From contig JANVFP010000020.1 in assembly GCA_027919835.1 (NCBI GenBank), positions 62,001-126,000 on the forward strand: DNA of 64,000 nt, written 5' to 3'. The stretch is from Lentinula raphanica (Eukaryota; Basidiomycota; Agaricomycetes; Agaricales; Omphalotaceae). A model generated the notes under the pieces. It was not told the DNA's origin. It ran no database searches and worked only from the letters and a program-made list of their open reading frames with translations. Positions 11,831-22,487 of the stretch are shown here, one piece after another; the stretch's first letter is position 1; each line of letters opens with the position of its first letter. The translations under genes and the position numbers were made by a program.

Positions 11831-12426
11831 GCATATCTCTCTGACCTGTTCATGTACTCAATGTTGATTACATAACCTATTAATCAATGAAAAATTTAAA
11901 ACAGTGACATGGTGTGTTATACACAACTATCACTAGGTACACACTCAATACATTTAATATACTCATTATATTTAATAATGAAAAAATTTGGAACAGTCAT
12001 CACTGTGTGATATAATTAACACACTCAATATCCATCATAGTTAAAACATTTGCACAAAAGATACATTGATACACTTGACTGTTCAGAAACAGAGCAGTGT
12101 TATCACTCATGATATTTATTGCACACAGTACTTCATAAGTACATATAGTTGAAACATTGTTATATCATGATACACATATAACAGTGAGTTTTGGGTGCTT
12201 ATGGGTGCTTATGGGTGCTTATTTTGTGTTTTTTGACTTGAAATGCATGAATACCACACTCAATAATTTTTGTGTAGGCTTTATATTGTGTCAGGCTGTT
12301 GTCTATATCATACTCCTTGAGAAACAATTTGGAGAACTCAAAAATACAGCTTGTAGGGCAGGATATATCATGATCTTTTATACTTTAGCAGTGTTTTATG
12401 TAAATGACAATGCATATATCTATGTA

Positions 12427-12650
12427 CATCAGGAAAAATCTATCTAGGCCCAGGTTGCCTGGAGACACCCCCAAAATTCCAGGCAGTTTCAAGTTCTTGA
12501 AATGATTTTAAGTCAACCTTATGTCTTCAGGCTTACCTGAGTTGCTTTGAAAATCTTTGGAAATCTTTGAGAATCTTTGGGAAGCCTGGGAAGCCTAAGC
12601 TTTTGGGGGGTGTCTCTAGGCTCTCTGGACCTAAGGTATTTTTCCTGATG
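12427..12650. mobile_element. MITE family M, copy 8 (224 bp), nested in family B
   Basis: CATCAGGAAAAATCTATC...TTTTTCCTGATG flanked by TA on both sides. The joined flanks (CTATGTAATGCAGGG) match the uninterrupted sequence CCATGTAATGCAAG at about 54,634-54,650 in family A, an occupied/empty site pair. Confidence 0.92.
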
Positions 12651-13807
12651 TAATGCAGGGACATTGAAGCTATTTCATGAGGAGAACACTCCTACAGCTT
12701 AATGACAGTGTTTTCACATAATCCAAATACTCACAATGATCATTGAATTCTTTTAGATACATCTATATATTTCATGTATACTAGTAGTAATATGTAGACT
12801 TGCATGCAACTACAGATGTCATATTCAATAACTCCAATTGTGAATCTCTCAACTGTATGACACAGAGTAAGCATAGGATAGGCTGTAGAATGAATCTTTT
12901 GATGACCCAGTAGTGGTTTGACTTCATAACATGGGTGTATGCATTGTGATTTGAACAATGCACTGTTAAATTATAAAAAATCATGATATAGCCTGTCTCA
13001 CAGGCTGTATTTTTGAGTTCTCCAAATTTTTTCTAAAGGAGTATAATATAGACAACAGCTTGACACAATATAAAGCCCACACAAAAATTATTGAATGTGG
13101 TATTCATGCATTTCAAGTCAAAAAACGCAAAATAAGCACCCATAAGCACCCAAAACTTGTTGTTATATATGTATCATAGTATAACAATATTTCAACCATA
13201 CTTACTTATGAAGTACTGTGTGCAATGAATGTTATGAGTGATAACACTGCTCTGAAGTTTTGCCTGTTCTCTGTACAGTGGATTGTATCAATGTATCTTT
13301 TGTGCAAGTGTTTTAATTATGATGGATGTTGAGTGTGTTAATTATATCACACAGTGATGACTGTTCCAAATTCTTTCATTATTAAATATAATAAGTATAT
13401 TGAGTGTATTGAATGTGTATCTAGTGATAGTTGTGTATATTGAGTATAACACACTATGCCACTGTTCTAAGTTTTTCATTGAATAATAGGTTATGTAATC
13501 AGACAGGTCAGAGAGATATGTCAGCTAAAGAGACATCCCAGATGAGGGGATATCCCAGACATGAGAAACAAGACATCCCAGGCTATAGGGACATCCCAAG
13601 CTATAGGAACATACCACCTGGGACATCCCAGGCTATAGGGAGATTCCACCTGAGATATCCCAGCTGAGTGGGACATTCCATTGAGAAATTTCCGAGAATT
13701 TTTAGCATGTTAGATAGGGGATTTTCAGGTTTTGTCCTATCTAATATGATTATCAACCTTTTGGTAGTTGCCTAAAGTGAATAACTTAAAGGAAGACCAT
13801 CAATGTA

Positions 13808-14031
13808 CATTAGCAAATTCACCCTATCTCTGAAGGCTCCAGAGACACCCCCCAAATCCTAAAGAGATTTTATCTTTTTCAGCTTTCTCAGAGAAATTGA
13901 GGTATTCTCAGAGATCCTCAGAAATATTTAAAGTTGCCCAGAGACTCTAAAGCACTTTTAGTACTCTCAAGCTGCTCAAGATTTGGAGGGTGTCCTTGGA
14001 GTCTCTAGAAACAGGTGTGAATTTCCTGATG
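13808..14031. mobile_element. MITE family M, copy 9 (224 bp), diverged
   Basis: CATTAGCAAATTCACC at the left and GGTGTGAATTTCCTGATG at the right, with the inner hallmark GAGACACCCCCCAAATCC and GATTTGGAGGGTGTCC. Same length as the standard copies but clearly a different subfamily. Flanking dinucleotides TA and CT. Confidence 0.7.
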
Positions 14032-14689
14032 CTAAAGGTTTTTCTGTGTGCTTTTCTGAGTCTTCACGCTTAACAAATAAAGATGTTCATGAGTGGCAAG
14101 TGTTGACAAGTAGTCATGAGTTTATTTGTACTCATGACTTGCAAATTGAGTGTTTTATTTATACAAATGTATACTCGAGTCACGATCATTAAATTATATT
14201 GATAAGTACTTGTGATTGAATATTTGTGCAATTTATTTGCGAATATTCTCCTGTACTTGTGAGTATTTTTACTATTAATCCTGCACATAGTGTGTGTCAC
14301 GGGTGTGCCAGGTGCAGCCGGGTTTTGGATCAGGTACTGTACTACTATGAGTCGGGTTGGTTTAGTTTCCTGCCACCCGGCACCCGTTCCACTTCAGTAG
14401 TGGTGAGCTCCTGAGTCCTCGGCTTCATTGTAGTGACCGGCAATTCATTATGTACAACATTACTATGTACAGAATAGGTAGACACTATTGACGGTGTTTT
14501 GAGTGCAATGAAATTTTTTTTAAAATTTGTGACATTATTTCTTCCTGTCTCTTCGAACTATGCCCAATGAGAGCATGTAAAGAGATGCTGAGGAGAGGAT
14601 GCCCTTACAGCAGTCAAAGAGAATACACTAGATCAAATGCGAGTGGGAGTAAGAGAACTTGCCAAGAGAAAACAAAGTACACTCACTGC
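14032..14689. other. No gene recognised
   Basis: AT-rich to 14,290, then a GC-richer block (CAGCCGGGTTTTGGATCAGG, CACCCGGCACCCGTTCC) at 14,300-14,440 with no recognisable product. The short ORFs here show no motif and no codon bias. Confidence 0.35.
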
Positions 14690-15694
14690 AGGCTGGGAGA
14701 GATGCCTTGGCTAGACTTCTTGCCTCTCCTGTTAAACCTGCTTCAATTGCTTCAATGCTTTCTGCTGCACTTCTTGAAGCTGCTCCTCACTTGGCACATC
14801 TATCAGGCCCCTCATCTTTTCCTGCTCATGTGCAGAAAACTTGGGAACTCAAGAACCTCTTTGCTGCTGAAAGCAATCTTGACCCAGTGGTATCTCTACT
14901 TGCTGCTCAACCTTCCTCTGATCCTCTCCTGCCTTTTGCACTCAGGTGGGACAGGAAGTTAGAGTTAGCCAACACTGGGCCAAAGCCCATAACATTCAGA
15001 GCGGATCATGGAGGGCTACATAATGGTACAGGATAGGTAAGGATGTAGCTACATACCACTACATATATACAAACCCTGAGAACATACATGATATGAGGGA
15101 GAGGAGGGAGGGTGAAGGAAAAACAGGCAGATCAAGGTTAGATCTATGTAGATAAGAGTCAGTACAATGTAGAGGCTTATCAGACATGATCAGAGCGCAC
15201 TGAGACACCAAAAACCCAAGATCTAACAAAGGAATCAACTCCTAGAGTGTCTGATCACCTTAGATCTGTCTGGATGTGCTTTGATATCTGTTCAGTGTCT
15301 TGATGGTGAAAAATGCGAAATTGCATACCAGATTCCTGTATCTGAGACACCTCTGGAAGGCCTGTAGTCTGTACAGATGGAGGAATGTGCTGGATAGTGA
15401 AATCAGATCTCAAACAGAGCCAGGGGACATGCAGGCAGCCTCACCCAGGTCAGAGATGGTGGGGGAAGGAGAGGAAGAATGGGAGATCAAAAACTGATGA
15501 TGAAACTCGCTTTTACAGGCCTCTGCTCAGACCTCTGGCACCTGTAACAGCCACCATCAGGACCAGATCAACCCCATCATGATATGCCTGATGCATGTGA
15601 AGATGGTATCATGTGCAGCTATCAGCTGATGAACTCCAGAGTCCCATGTGATGTGTCTAGGCATGGTCCAGAGTGATCTAGAGACTCTGGGAGT
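14690..15694 (+). mobile_element. DIRS-like retroelement, internally deleted copy 1
   Basis: 14,690-14,928 matches the Gag-like part of the longer copy at 19,755-20,000 (LQAGRDALARLLASPVKP, then APHLAHLSGP). It runs straight into the 3' region (FALRWDRKLELANTGPKP) shared with 16,693 onward, so everything encoding RT is deleted. 14,929-15,627 is nearly identical to 16,693-17,396 and inverted relative to the left terminal repeat at 18,340-18,870. The copy ends at GAGACTCTGGGAGT. Confidence 0.8.
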
Positions 15695-16201
15695 GAAATA
15701 ACACTCAAGTCCGCTTTTTGTGTTTTGAGAGTGCAACTCGAAATGACAATTGCAGGAGAACCAGTGAGCCAAATGCCTTCACATTTGTTCTCATCCTGAA
15801 GAGAACCTGGAGCCGCACATTTTCACTTAAGACACCTAAGGGATCCGTCCAGAACTGCATGGTGTAGAGCGAAATGTAAACCAAAAGCTCTATCAGAAGA
15901 TTCTGAGCACTTTGGTGAAAAAGTGTGCATAACTCCACACAGACTGGGTATCATCACTAGGTCATAGTGGATAACTTGTAGGAGCAATAGAGCTCTGTAT
16001 GCGTGCACAGTATAGTGGCAAAAGCTCTTGAGGGTGGCCAGCAATTAAGTGTATTCATGTACACATTAGGTATGATGAAGGTGAAGACCTTCATGTACAT
16101 ACCTGTTGTGATGAATAGTGCACTATAATTGCTGGGAGATGATCTGTTGTTTGCAGAGGCCTGCAGAAAGGCTCCCTACCCTTGGAATCCGCCTTCATGT
16201 C
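15695..16201. repeat. 507-bp unit U, forward copy (inverted copy at 17,724-18,230)
   Basis: Starts GAAATAACACTCAAGTCCGC directly after the DIRS terminal sequence CTGGGAGT and ends at CCGCCTTCATGTC. The reverse complement, also 507 bp, lies at 17,724-18,230, directly between two DIRS termini. The copies differ by scattered substitutions. Short ORFs on either strand look like shadows. Confidence 0.85.
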
Positions 16202-16254
16202 AATTTAAAATGTGGATTTGAAGCAGATTGGGCAGAGTCCAGAGTATGCTTTGA

Positions 16255-17723
16255 ACAGACACATGTCTACATGGATGACTTCTTTGGATGGGACTTCAAG
16301 AGGAATCTGATCACCTTTCATGGCAAGAAGTATCCCAAGAGACAAGTACAGCTTCTAGTCTTTTGGGACATGATTGACTGCCCCTATGAAGACAGAAAAC
16401 AAGACTGGGGAGTCTGGCTGTTAATTATTGGCTTCTTGACAGATATCATGAAAGGCTCCATCTCTTTGACTCAGGAATCCATCGATGGACTTGTGGAAGC
16501 CATCCACACATTCCTCTCATCTCCCAATCGCAAAGCTGCACTCAGGGACTGGCAGCACCTCACAGGTTCTTTGAACTGGTCACTCAATGTTCTTCCATGG
16601 GCCAGGCCTGCTCTCACAGAAATGTATTGCAAAATGAGTGGCAAAACACTTCAATTTCGTCACATCCCTATCAATGGTGAAGTGCATAGACCTCTGCCTT
16701 TTGCACTCAGGTGGGACAGGAAGTTAGAGTTAGCCAACACTGGGCCAAAGCCCATAACATTCAGAGCGGATCATGGAGGGCTACATAATGGTACAGGATA
16801 AGTGAGGATGTAGCTACATACCACTACATATATACAAACAGTGAAAACATACATGATAGAAGGGAGAGGAGGGAGGGTGAAGGAAAAACAGGCAGATCAA
16901 GGTTAGATCTATGTAGATAAGAGTCAGTACAATGTAGAGGCTTATCAGACATGATCAGAGCGCACTGAGACACCAAAAACCCAAGATCTAACAAAGGAAT
17001 CAACTCCTAGAGTGTCTGATCACCTTAGATCTGTCTGGATGTGCTTTGATATCTGTTCAGTGTCTTGATGGTGAAAAATGCGAAATTTCATACCAGATTC
17101 CTGTATCTGAGACACCTCTGGAAGGCCTGTAGTCTGTACAGATGGAGGAATGTGCTGGATAGTGAAATCAGATCTCAAACAGAGCCAGGGGACATGCAGG
17201 CAGCCTCACCCAGGTCAGAGATGGTGGGGGAAGGAGAGGAAGAATGGGAGATCAAAAACTGATGATGAAACTCGCTTTTACAGGCCTCTGCTCAGACCTC
17301 TGGCACCTGTAACAGCCACCATCAGGACCAGATCAACCCCATCATGATATGCCTGATGCATGTGAAGATGGGACCATGTGCAGCTATCAGCTGATGATCC
17401 ACATCAAGAAAAATACCTTCAGCCCAAAGAGCTTAGAGACACCCCCCAAAAGCTCAGGCTTCCCAGGCTTCCCAAAGATTCTCAAAGATTTCCAAAGATT
17501 TTCAAAGCAACTCAGGTAAGCCTGAAGACATAAGGTTGACTTAAAATTATTCCAAAGACTTTAAACTGCCTGTGATTTTGGGGGTGTCTTCAGGCAACCT
17601 GGGCCTAGATACATTTTGCCTGATGCAAGCGCCCCATAAGCGCTGGAAATGTCCGAAATATATCCAGAGACCCATGTGATGTGTCTAGGCATGGTCCAGA
17701 GTGATCTAGAGACGCTGGGAGTC
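16255..17723 (+). mobile_element. DIRS-like retroelement, 5'-truncated copy 2 (RT end, RNase H-like region, right terminal repeat)
   Basis: 16,260-16,690 is the downstream part of the reverse transcriptase: the catalytic motif YMDDFFGWDFKRN, then a DIRS-type segment LRDWQHLTGSLNWSLNVLPWARP resembling the RT-RNase H connection of that order. It is nearly identical to 21,533-21,745 where they overlap and continues past the point where copy 3 is broken, so it shows what copy 3 lost. It is followed by the right terminal repeat (16,693-17,401 and 17,626-17,723), interrupted by a MITE. No tyrosine recombinase domain was recognised, so the DIRS assignment rests on the inverted termini and RT type. 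Confidence 0.75.
17402..17625. mobile_element. MITE family M, copy 10 (224 bp), nested in the DIRS right repeat
   Basis: CATCAAGAAAAATACC...ATTTTGCCTGATG with CA on both sides. The uninterrupted site is the reverse complement of 18,315-18,345 (GATGATCCAAGCGCCCC), so the insertion and its 2-bp CA duplication are seen directly. It is reverse-oriented relative to copies 3, 7 and 8. Confidence 0.93.
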
Positions 17724-18230
17724 GACATGAAGGCGGATTCCAAGGGTAGGGAGCCTTTCTGCAGGCCTCTGCAAACAACAGATCATCTCCCAGCAATTAT
17801 AGTGCACTATTCATCACAACAGGTATGTACATGAAGGTCTTCACCTTCATCATACCTAATGTGTACATGAATATACTTAATTGCTGGCCACCCTCAAGAG
17901 CTCTTGCCACTATACTGTGCACGCATACAGAGCTCTATTGCCCCCACAAGTTGTCCACTATGACCTAGTGATGATACCCAGTCTGTGTGGAGTTATGCAC
18001 ACTTTTTCACCAAAGTGCTCAGAATCTTCTGATAGAGCTTTTAATTTACATTTCGCTCTACACCATGCAGTTCTGGATGGATCCCTTAGGTGTCTTAAGT
18101 GAAAATGTGCGGCTCCATGTCCTCTTCGGGATGAAACCAAATTTGAAGGCATTTGGTTCACTGGTTCTTCCGCAATCGTCATTTCAAGTTGCACACTCAA
18201 AACACAAAAAGCGGACTTGAGTGTTATTTC
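17724..18230. repeat. 507-bp unit U, inverted copy
   Basis: Reverse complement of 15,695-16,201. It lies exactly between the end of the DIRS copy 2 right repeat (GACGCTGGGAGT) and the start of the copy 3 left repeat (ACTCCCAGAGTCTC). With the flanking DIRS repeats it makes arms of a large imperfect palindrome spanning about 15.3-18.7 kb. Confidence 0.85.
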
Positions 18231-18880
18231 ACTCCCAGAGTCTCTAGATCACTCTGGACCATGTCTAGACACATCACATGGGTCTCTGGATATATTTCGG
18301 ACATTTCCAGCGCTTATGGGGCGCTTGGATCATCAGCTGATAGCTGCACATGGTCCCATCTTCACATGCATCAGGCATATCATGATGGGGTTGATCTGGT
18401 CCTGATGGTGGCTGTTACAGGTGCCAGAGGTCTGAGCAGAGGCCTGTAAAAGCGAGTTTCATCATCAGTTTTTGATCTCCCATTCTTCCTTTCCTTCCCC
18501 CACCATCTCTGACCAGGGTGAGGCTGCCTGCATGTCCCCTTGCTCTATTTGAGCCCTGATTTCACTATCCAGCACATTCCTCCATCTGTACAGACTACAG
18601 GCCTTCCAGAGGTGTCTCAGATACAGGAATCTGGTATGAAATTTCGCATTTTTCACCATCAAGACACTGAACAGATACCAAAGCACATCCAGACAGATCT
18701 AAGGTGATCAGACACTCTAGGAGTTGATTCCTTTGTTAAATCTTGGGTTTTTGGTGTCTCAGTGCGCTCTGATCATGTCTGATAAGCCTCTACATTGTAC
18801 TAACTCTTATCTACATAGATCTAACCTTGATCTGCCTGTTTTTCCTTCATTCTCCTGCTCTCCCTGAGCACCATCTTCAT
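18231..18880 (+). repeat. Left terminal inverted repeat of DIRS-like copy 3
   Basis: About 650 bp, inverted relative to 16,693-17,723 and 14,929-15,694, as expected for DIRS-order termini. It carries on the minus strand a 65-73 codon ORF (18,465-18,686, with MVKNAKFHTRFLYLRHLW) also present at 15,300-15,497 and 17,065-17,262, so this small frame is open in all three copies. Confidence 0.75.
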
Positions 18881-18893
18881 CTCAACACTCTGT

Positions 18894-21745
18894 ATGGCTC
18901 CCCATCGCTCTGAATCACCAGATCCTCTTGCTATCCATGCTGCTACACCCTCCATGTCCAAATCTAGCCAGATCCATGCTGATCAGGCCTCATCTAAGCC
19001 CTTCAGACACCTTGATCTTGCTCAAACTCTCCCCAAGTCCTTAGCCACCAAGATCAGAGCAGATCAGAGTGCTTCTGAGGCCTCTAACTCCCTCAATCCT
19101 GCACAAACTCGCCTCAAACCCTTATCTGATCAGATCAGGCCAGATCAGGCCAGATCAAAGTTGCTCCCTTCCTCTCAAAAGTCCTCTAACATGCCCTCTC
19201 ACTCTCAGATCACCTCTAACTCGCTTCCTGGGCGCTCCATGGGCACTTCTAGCTCCTCTAAACAGGGTAGAGCTCATGTCCACTTCAGGTCTGTGTCTCC
19301 TCATCCCTCTGATGTTCCATCTTCCTCTGCTGCTCCCCACTTGTCACCTCCTCCCTCCCTTGCTGCCAGGCTCTCTGATGACCCTGAGCAAGCTCTGGAG
19401 TTTCAGGCAGTCAGTGAACAAGCCAGGACTATGCAGGAAGTTGTTGAACAGTTCAGAAATGAGGAGCTCAATGCTATGGAAGCCTTTAGGGCTATTAGAG
19501 TTATCTCATCCAATGATCCTGTTGTATCCCAAGATTATGTGTCTCAGATCATGGATATTCAGAGAGAGACCAATCAGTTCAAGAGAGATAAACTCAAAGG
19601 GAAGGAGGCTGCTGTTTCAGCAGAGCAAAATACTGTCTCTCATGAGGATGCTGTCAATGAGGCTGCTTGGGCTAGCATGCAAGCTCAGATTCAGGACCTG
19701 GATGATGAGCAAGCCCAGCTTGACTCTGGTGCTTCTGCTCAAGATTCAGAGCCTATTCTACAGGCTGGGAGAGATGCCTTGGCTAGGCTTCTTGCCTCTC
19801 CTGTCAAACCTGCTCCTACTGCTTCAATGCTTCCTGCTTCACTCCTTGAGGCTGCTCCTCACTTGGCCCATCTGTCAGGGCCTACATCTCTTCCTGCTCA
19901 TGTGCAGAAGACTTGGGAGCTTAAGAATCTATTTGCTGCTGAGAGCAATTTGGACCCTGTTGTATCACTATTGGCTGCTCAGCCTTTCTCTGACCCTCTC
20001 CCTATCTCTCTGTTGCGCCTCATTGTCAAGGATCACTTTGTTGACTTTGACAAAGTCTATGCTGCCTTGGTTAGCTTCTCCTCATCTACTTATGATGATA
20101 GCAGAGACTTTGGTTCAGAGTACAAGCTGGTTCGTAAGGATCAAGTCCTCAAGTCTATGCCTGTCACTTCTGAGTCTCAATGGCTCCGAGTTTTTGATGC
20201 ATGGACTTCTCCATTGCTCAAGGTTTATCCACATAGGAAAATTGAGCTGGAGACATACAAATCTCAAATTATGGAGTACTTCAGATCTTCACCTTATGAT
20301 CCATCTGTGGCAATCAGAGTTGATAAAGAAGCTAGGCAGAAGGCTGCCAACACTCCCTTTGATCTGGGCAATCCAGAAAGCTTCCACACTCTTCTGCTCA
20401 AAGAGCTGTTATCTGCTAGGAAGAGGCCTTCTGGTGGTAGTTCATCATCTTCCTCTCCCAGTTCAAAACGTCGTGACACACCTTGTATCCTCTGGAATGA
20501 GAAGAGGTGTTCAGAGCCCTGTCCTAATACAGGAAGCATGGCTACTGCAGTGAGTGTGGGGAACAGCACAAAGCCATTGACAACCAGTCCTGCTATGACC
20601 AGCTCCAGAAGCGTCGCAGAGAGAGTAGAAAGCGCTCTTCAAGGGCCTAAATCTCTGGCTGGTACAAAGCATACTTTGGACTCCTCTCAATCTGCTTTAA
20701 ATCCACGATTTAGGCGTGGCTATCTATGGTCTTCTTCTAGTTCATCTTGTAACATTATTCCTCCCAGTATCACATCTACTATGACTGCACCTCCTCTACC
20801 TTCACCTCCTGATCATCTCTTGAACAATCCTCAAATTCTTGCTACCTTGCAATCTATGTCTAGTTATATCAAAGTTGAAACTCCTTTCAATGTGGATCGC
20901 TTGGAACTCCTCTTGTCCACTCACCCTAATCAGCCCTTTGTTGCTTCTGTAATCCGCTCTCTGAGAGAAGGATTCTGGCCTTTCTATGATGCAGAGTGGG
21001 AAGAGGAATGCAAGCAGAAAGTAGAGAACTATGTCACTGAGGAAGTGGACATTGCTGCCCTCAAAGCCTACAGAGATCAGGAGGTAGCTGCTGGGAGGTG
21101 GTCAGAAGCACTACCAGAAGACTTTGTACTATTACCTGGCATGAAAGTTTCCCCTATGTTTGTAGTCTGGCAGAAGGGGAAAGCCAGAGTTGTCATGGAC
21201 CAAACTGCATCAGGTCTTAATGATGGTATTCCTAGGGATGAAGCCAAAGTCAAATATGATGACATGCACACTTTTGGCCAGGTGCTTAATGATGTTATCA
21301 AAGAGCACCCTAATGAGGAGCTTGTGCTATTCAAGAGTGATGTAGCCAAAGCTTTCCTCAATCTCCCTGCTCATCCTCTTTGGCAACTGTGTCAAGTTGT
21401 ATCTGTTGAAGGAAGATTTCATATTGTCAGGAGATTGGTTTTTGGAACCAGAACATCTCCTCGCTGCTGGTGCTCTGTGTCTGCACTTCTATGCTGGTTT
21501 GGGACTGAGAAGATAGGAATCCCTAATCTACATGTCTACATGGATGATTTCTTTGGCTGGGACTTCAAGAGGAATCTGATCACCTTTCATGGCAAGAAGT
21601 ATCCCAAGAGACAAGTACAGCTTCTAGTCTTTTGGGACATGATTGACTGCCCTTATGAAGACAGAAAGCAAGACCGGGGAGTCTGGCTGTTAATCATTGG
21701 CTTCTTGACAGACATCATGAAGGGTTCCATTTCTTTGACCCAAGA
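18894..21745 (+). pseudogene. DIRS-like retroelement Gag-RT polyprotein, broken at its 3' end by an LTR element
   Basis: One long frame opens at ATG 18,894. Residues 1-540 are Gag-like: S/T/P-rich start, a coiled region near 190-280, a basic segment KRRDTPCILWNEKRCSEPCP at about 530. At about 20,530 the frame leaves the expected cysteine cluster: the adjacent frame reads HGYCSECGEQHKAIDNQSCYD, so a one-base frameshift separates the Gag end from the RT frame. The RT follows: KARVVMDQTASGLND, LFKSDVAKAFLNLP (first Asp) and YMDDFFGW (catalytic Asp pair) near residue 885. At 21,746 the LTR element begins; the last 19 codons of the open frame come from LTR sequence. RNase H and recombinase regions are missing here; copy 2 holds part of them. 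Confidence 0.8.
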
Positions 21746-22487
21746 TGTTAGGGTCGTGCCAGATAGGGTCGGAGGGGTCCGGAGATTCCGGAGTCGGACC
21801 TAGTAGGTCCTGAGATCGGACTTGGGAAGTACCAAGCAGATAGGAAAGTGTACAAGACCCTACGGATGGTTGCGGGACTTGGTGCTGTTATTGACCAACA
21901 CCTTCTACTTGCTGCGTGTCCCTGAGGGTAGGTGACAAACGTAAGGATCCAATAGGACCGTCGGACCGTGGGAAAGTCGGAGTCGGAGTCGGAGTCGGAC
22001 TAAACAAAGAGTCGAATGGACTAGACGTGAAGGCAGAGGTTGTACTAGAGAGGACTGAAACTAGTACCAGAGGTAACTAGGTCGTACCCAAGTCGATTTC
22101 GAGGTTAAGCCTACAGTACAAACTACTAAGGCTTATATACCAGTCTCGGAGTAATCAAGTTCCGAGGCTGTCAAGTAATTAACAATAACTATTGTAAAGT
22201 CATAACAAAAGAATGAATGTACTTATTGTAAAATAAAAGACAATAAGAGTGATAGGCATAAAGACAATAAGGACTGTGGCTGTGCCTCCGAATCGGATCG
22301 GAGTTATACACTAATAACAAGCAAACATTAAGTACAAGCTCCGGAGTCGGAGCCATCGGAGCCATCGGAGCTATAAAAGCCATCGGAGTAGAAATAACAA
22401 ACATAAAATGAGTGTGAGGGGATTAGGGAGGGGTCTGGATCGGAATCGGATTGGAATCGGATCGGAGTCGGAGGTATGAATATAACA
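21746..22487 (-). repeat. LTR (3' LTR in element orientation) of a small LTR retrotransposon
   Basis: 742 bp, begins TGTTAGGGTCGTGCC and ends GAATATAACA, so bounded by TG and CA on both strands. Nearly identical to 23,786-24,524, implying a fairly recent insertion. Rich in TCGGAG units. On the minus strand it is preceded by the purine-rich AACAAGGAGATAC, a polypurine tract typical of Copia elements, which sets the orientation. Confidence 0.88.

Larger units (their letters stand above)
11439..13779. mobile_element. Family B inverted-repeat element (2,341 bp) with 7-bp target duplication
   Basis: Starts CACTTTAGGCAACCACCAAA and ends with its inverted partner (CCTAAAGTG at 13,771-13,779). The perfect 7-bp direct repeat AATAACT flanks it at 11,432-11,438 and 13,780-13,786. 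The arms include TTAGATAG...ACCTGAAAATCC, a GATGTCCC-type minisatellite and GGGTGCTTATGGGTGC blocks. The middle (about 12,160-13,190) resembles the core of family A (54,400-55,170). No coding capacity. The TIR sequence differs from the KDZ-like ends, but the duplication length is the same. Confidence 0.85.

Noticed and set aside
14300..14440. GC-rich block considered as a tRNA or SINE
   Set aside because: No A-box/B-box pair or cloverleaf could be drawn.
14567..14962. 131-codon ORF in DIRS copy 1
   Set aside because: Alternative frame; the Gag-like reading matching copy 3 is the 14,659-15,036 frame.
19069..20553. 494-codon plus-strand ORF overlapping the DIRS polyprotein
   Set aside because: Out-of-frame shadow: Leu/Ser-rich low complexity from reading the Gag codons shifted, with no motif, while the other frame has Gag-RT features.
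18894..21803. Last 19 codons of the DIRS frame as part of the protein
   Set aside because: Bases after 21,745 are LTR sequence, identical to the start of the second LTR at 23,786.
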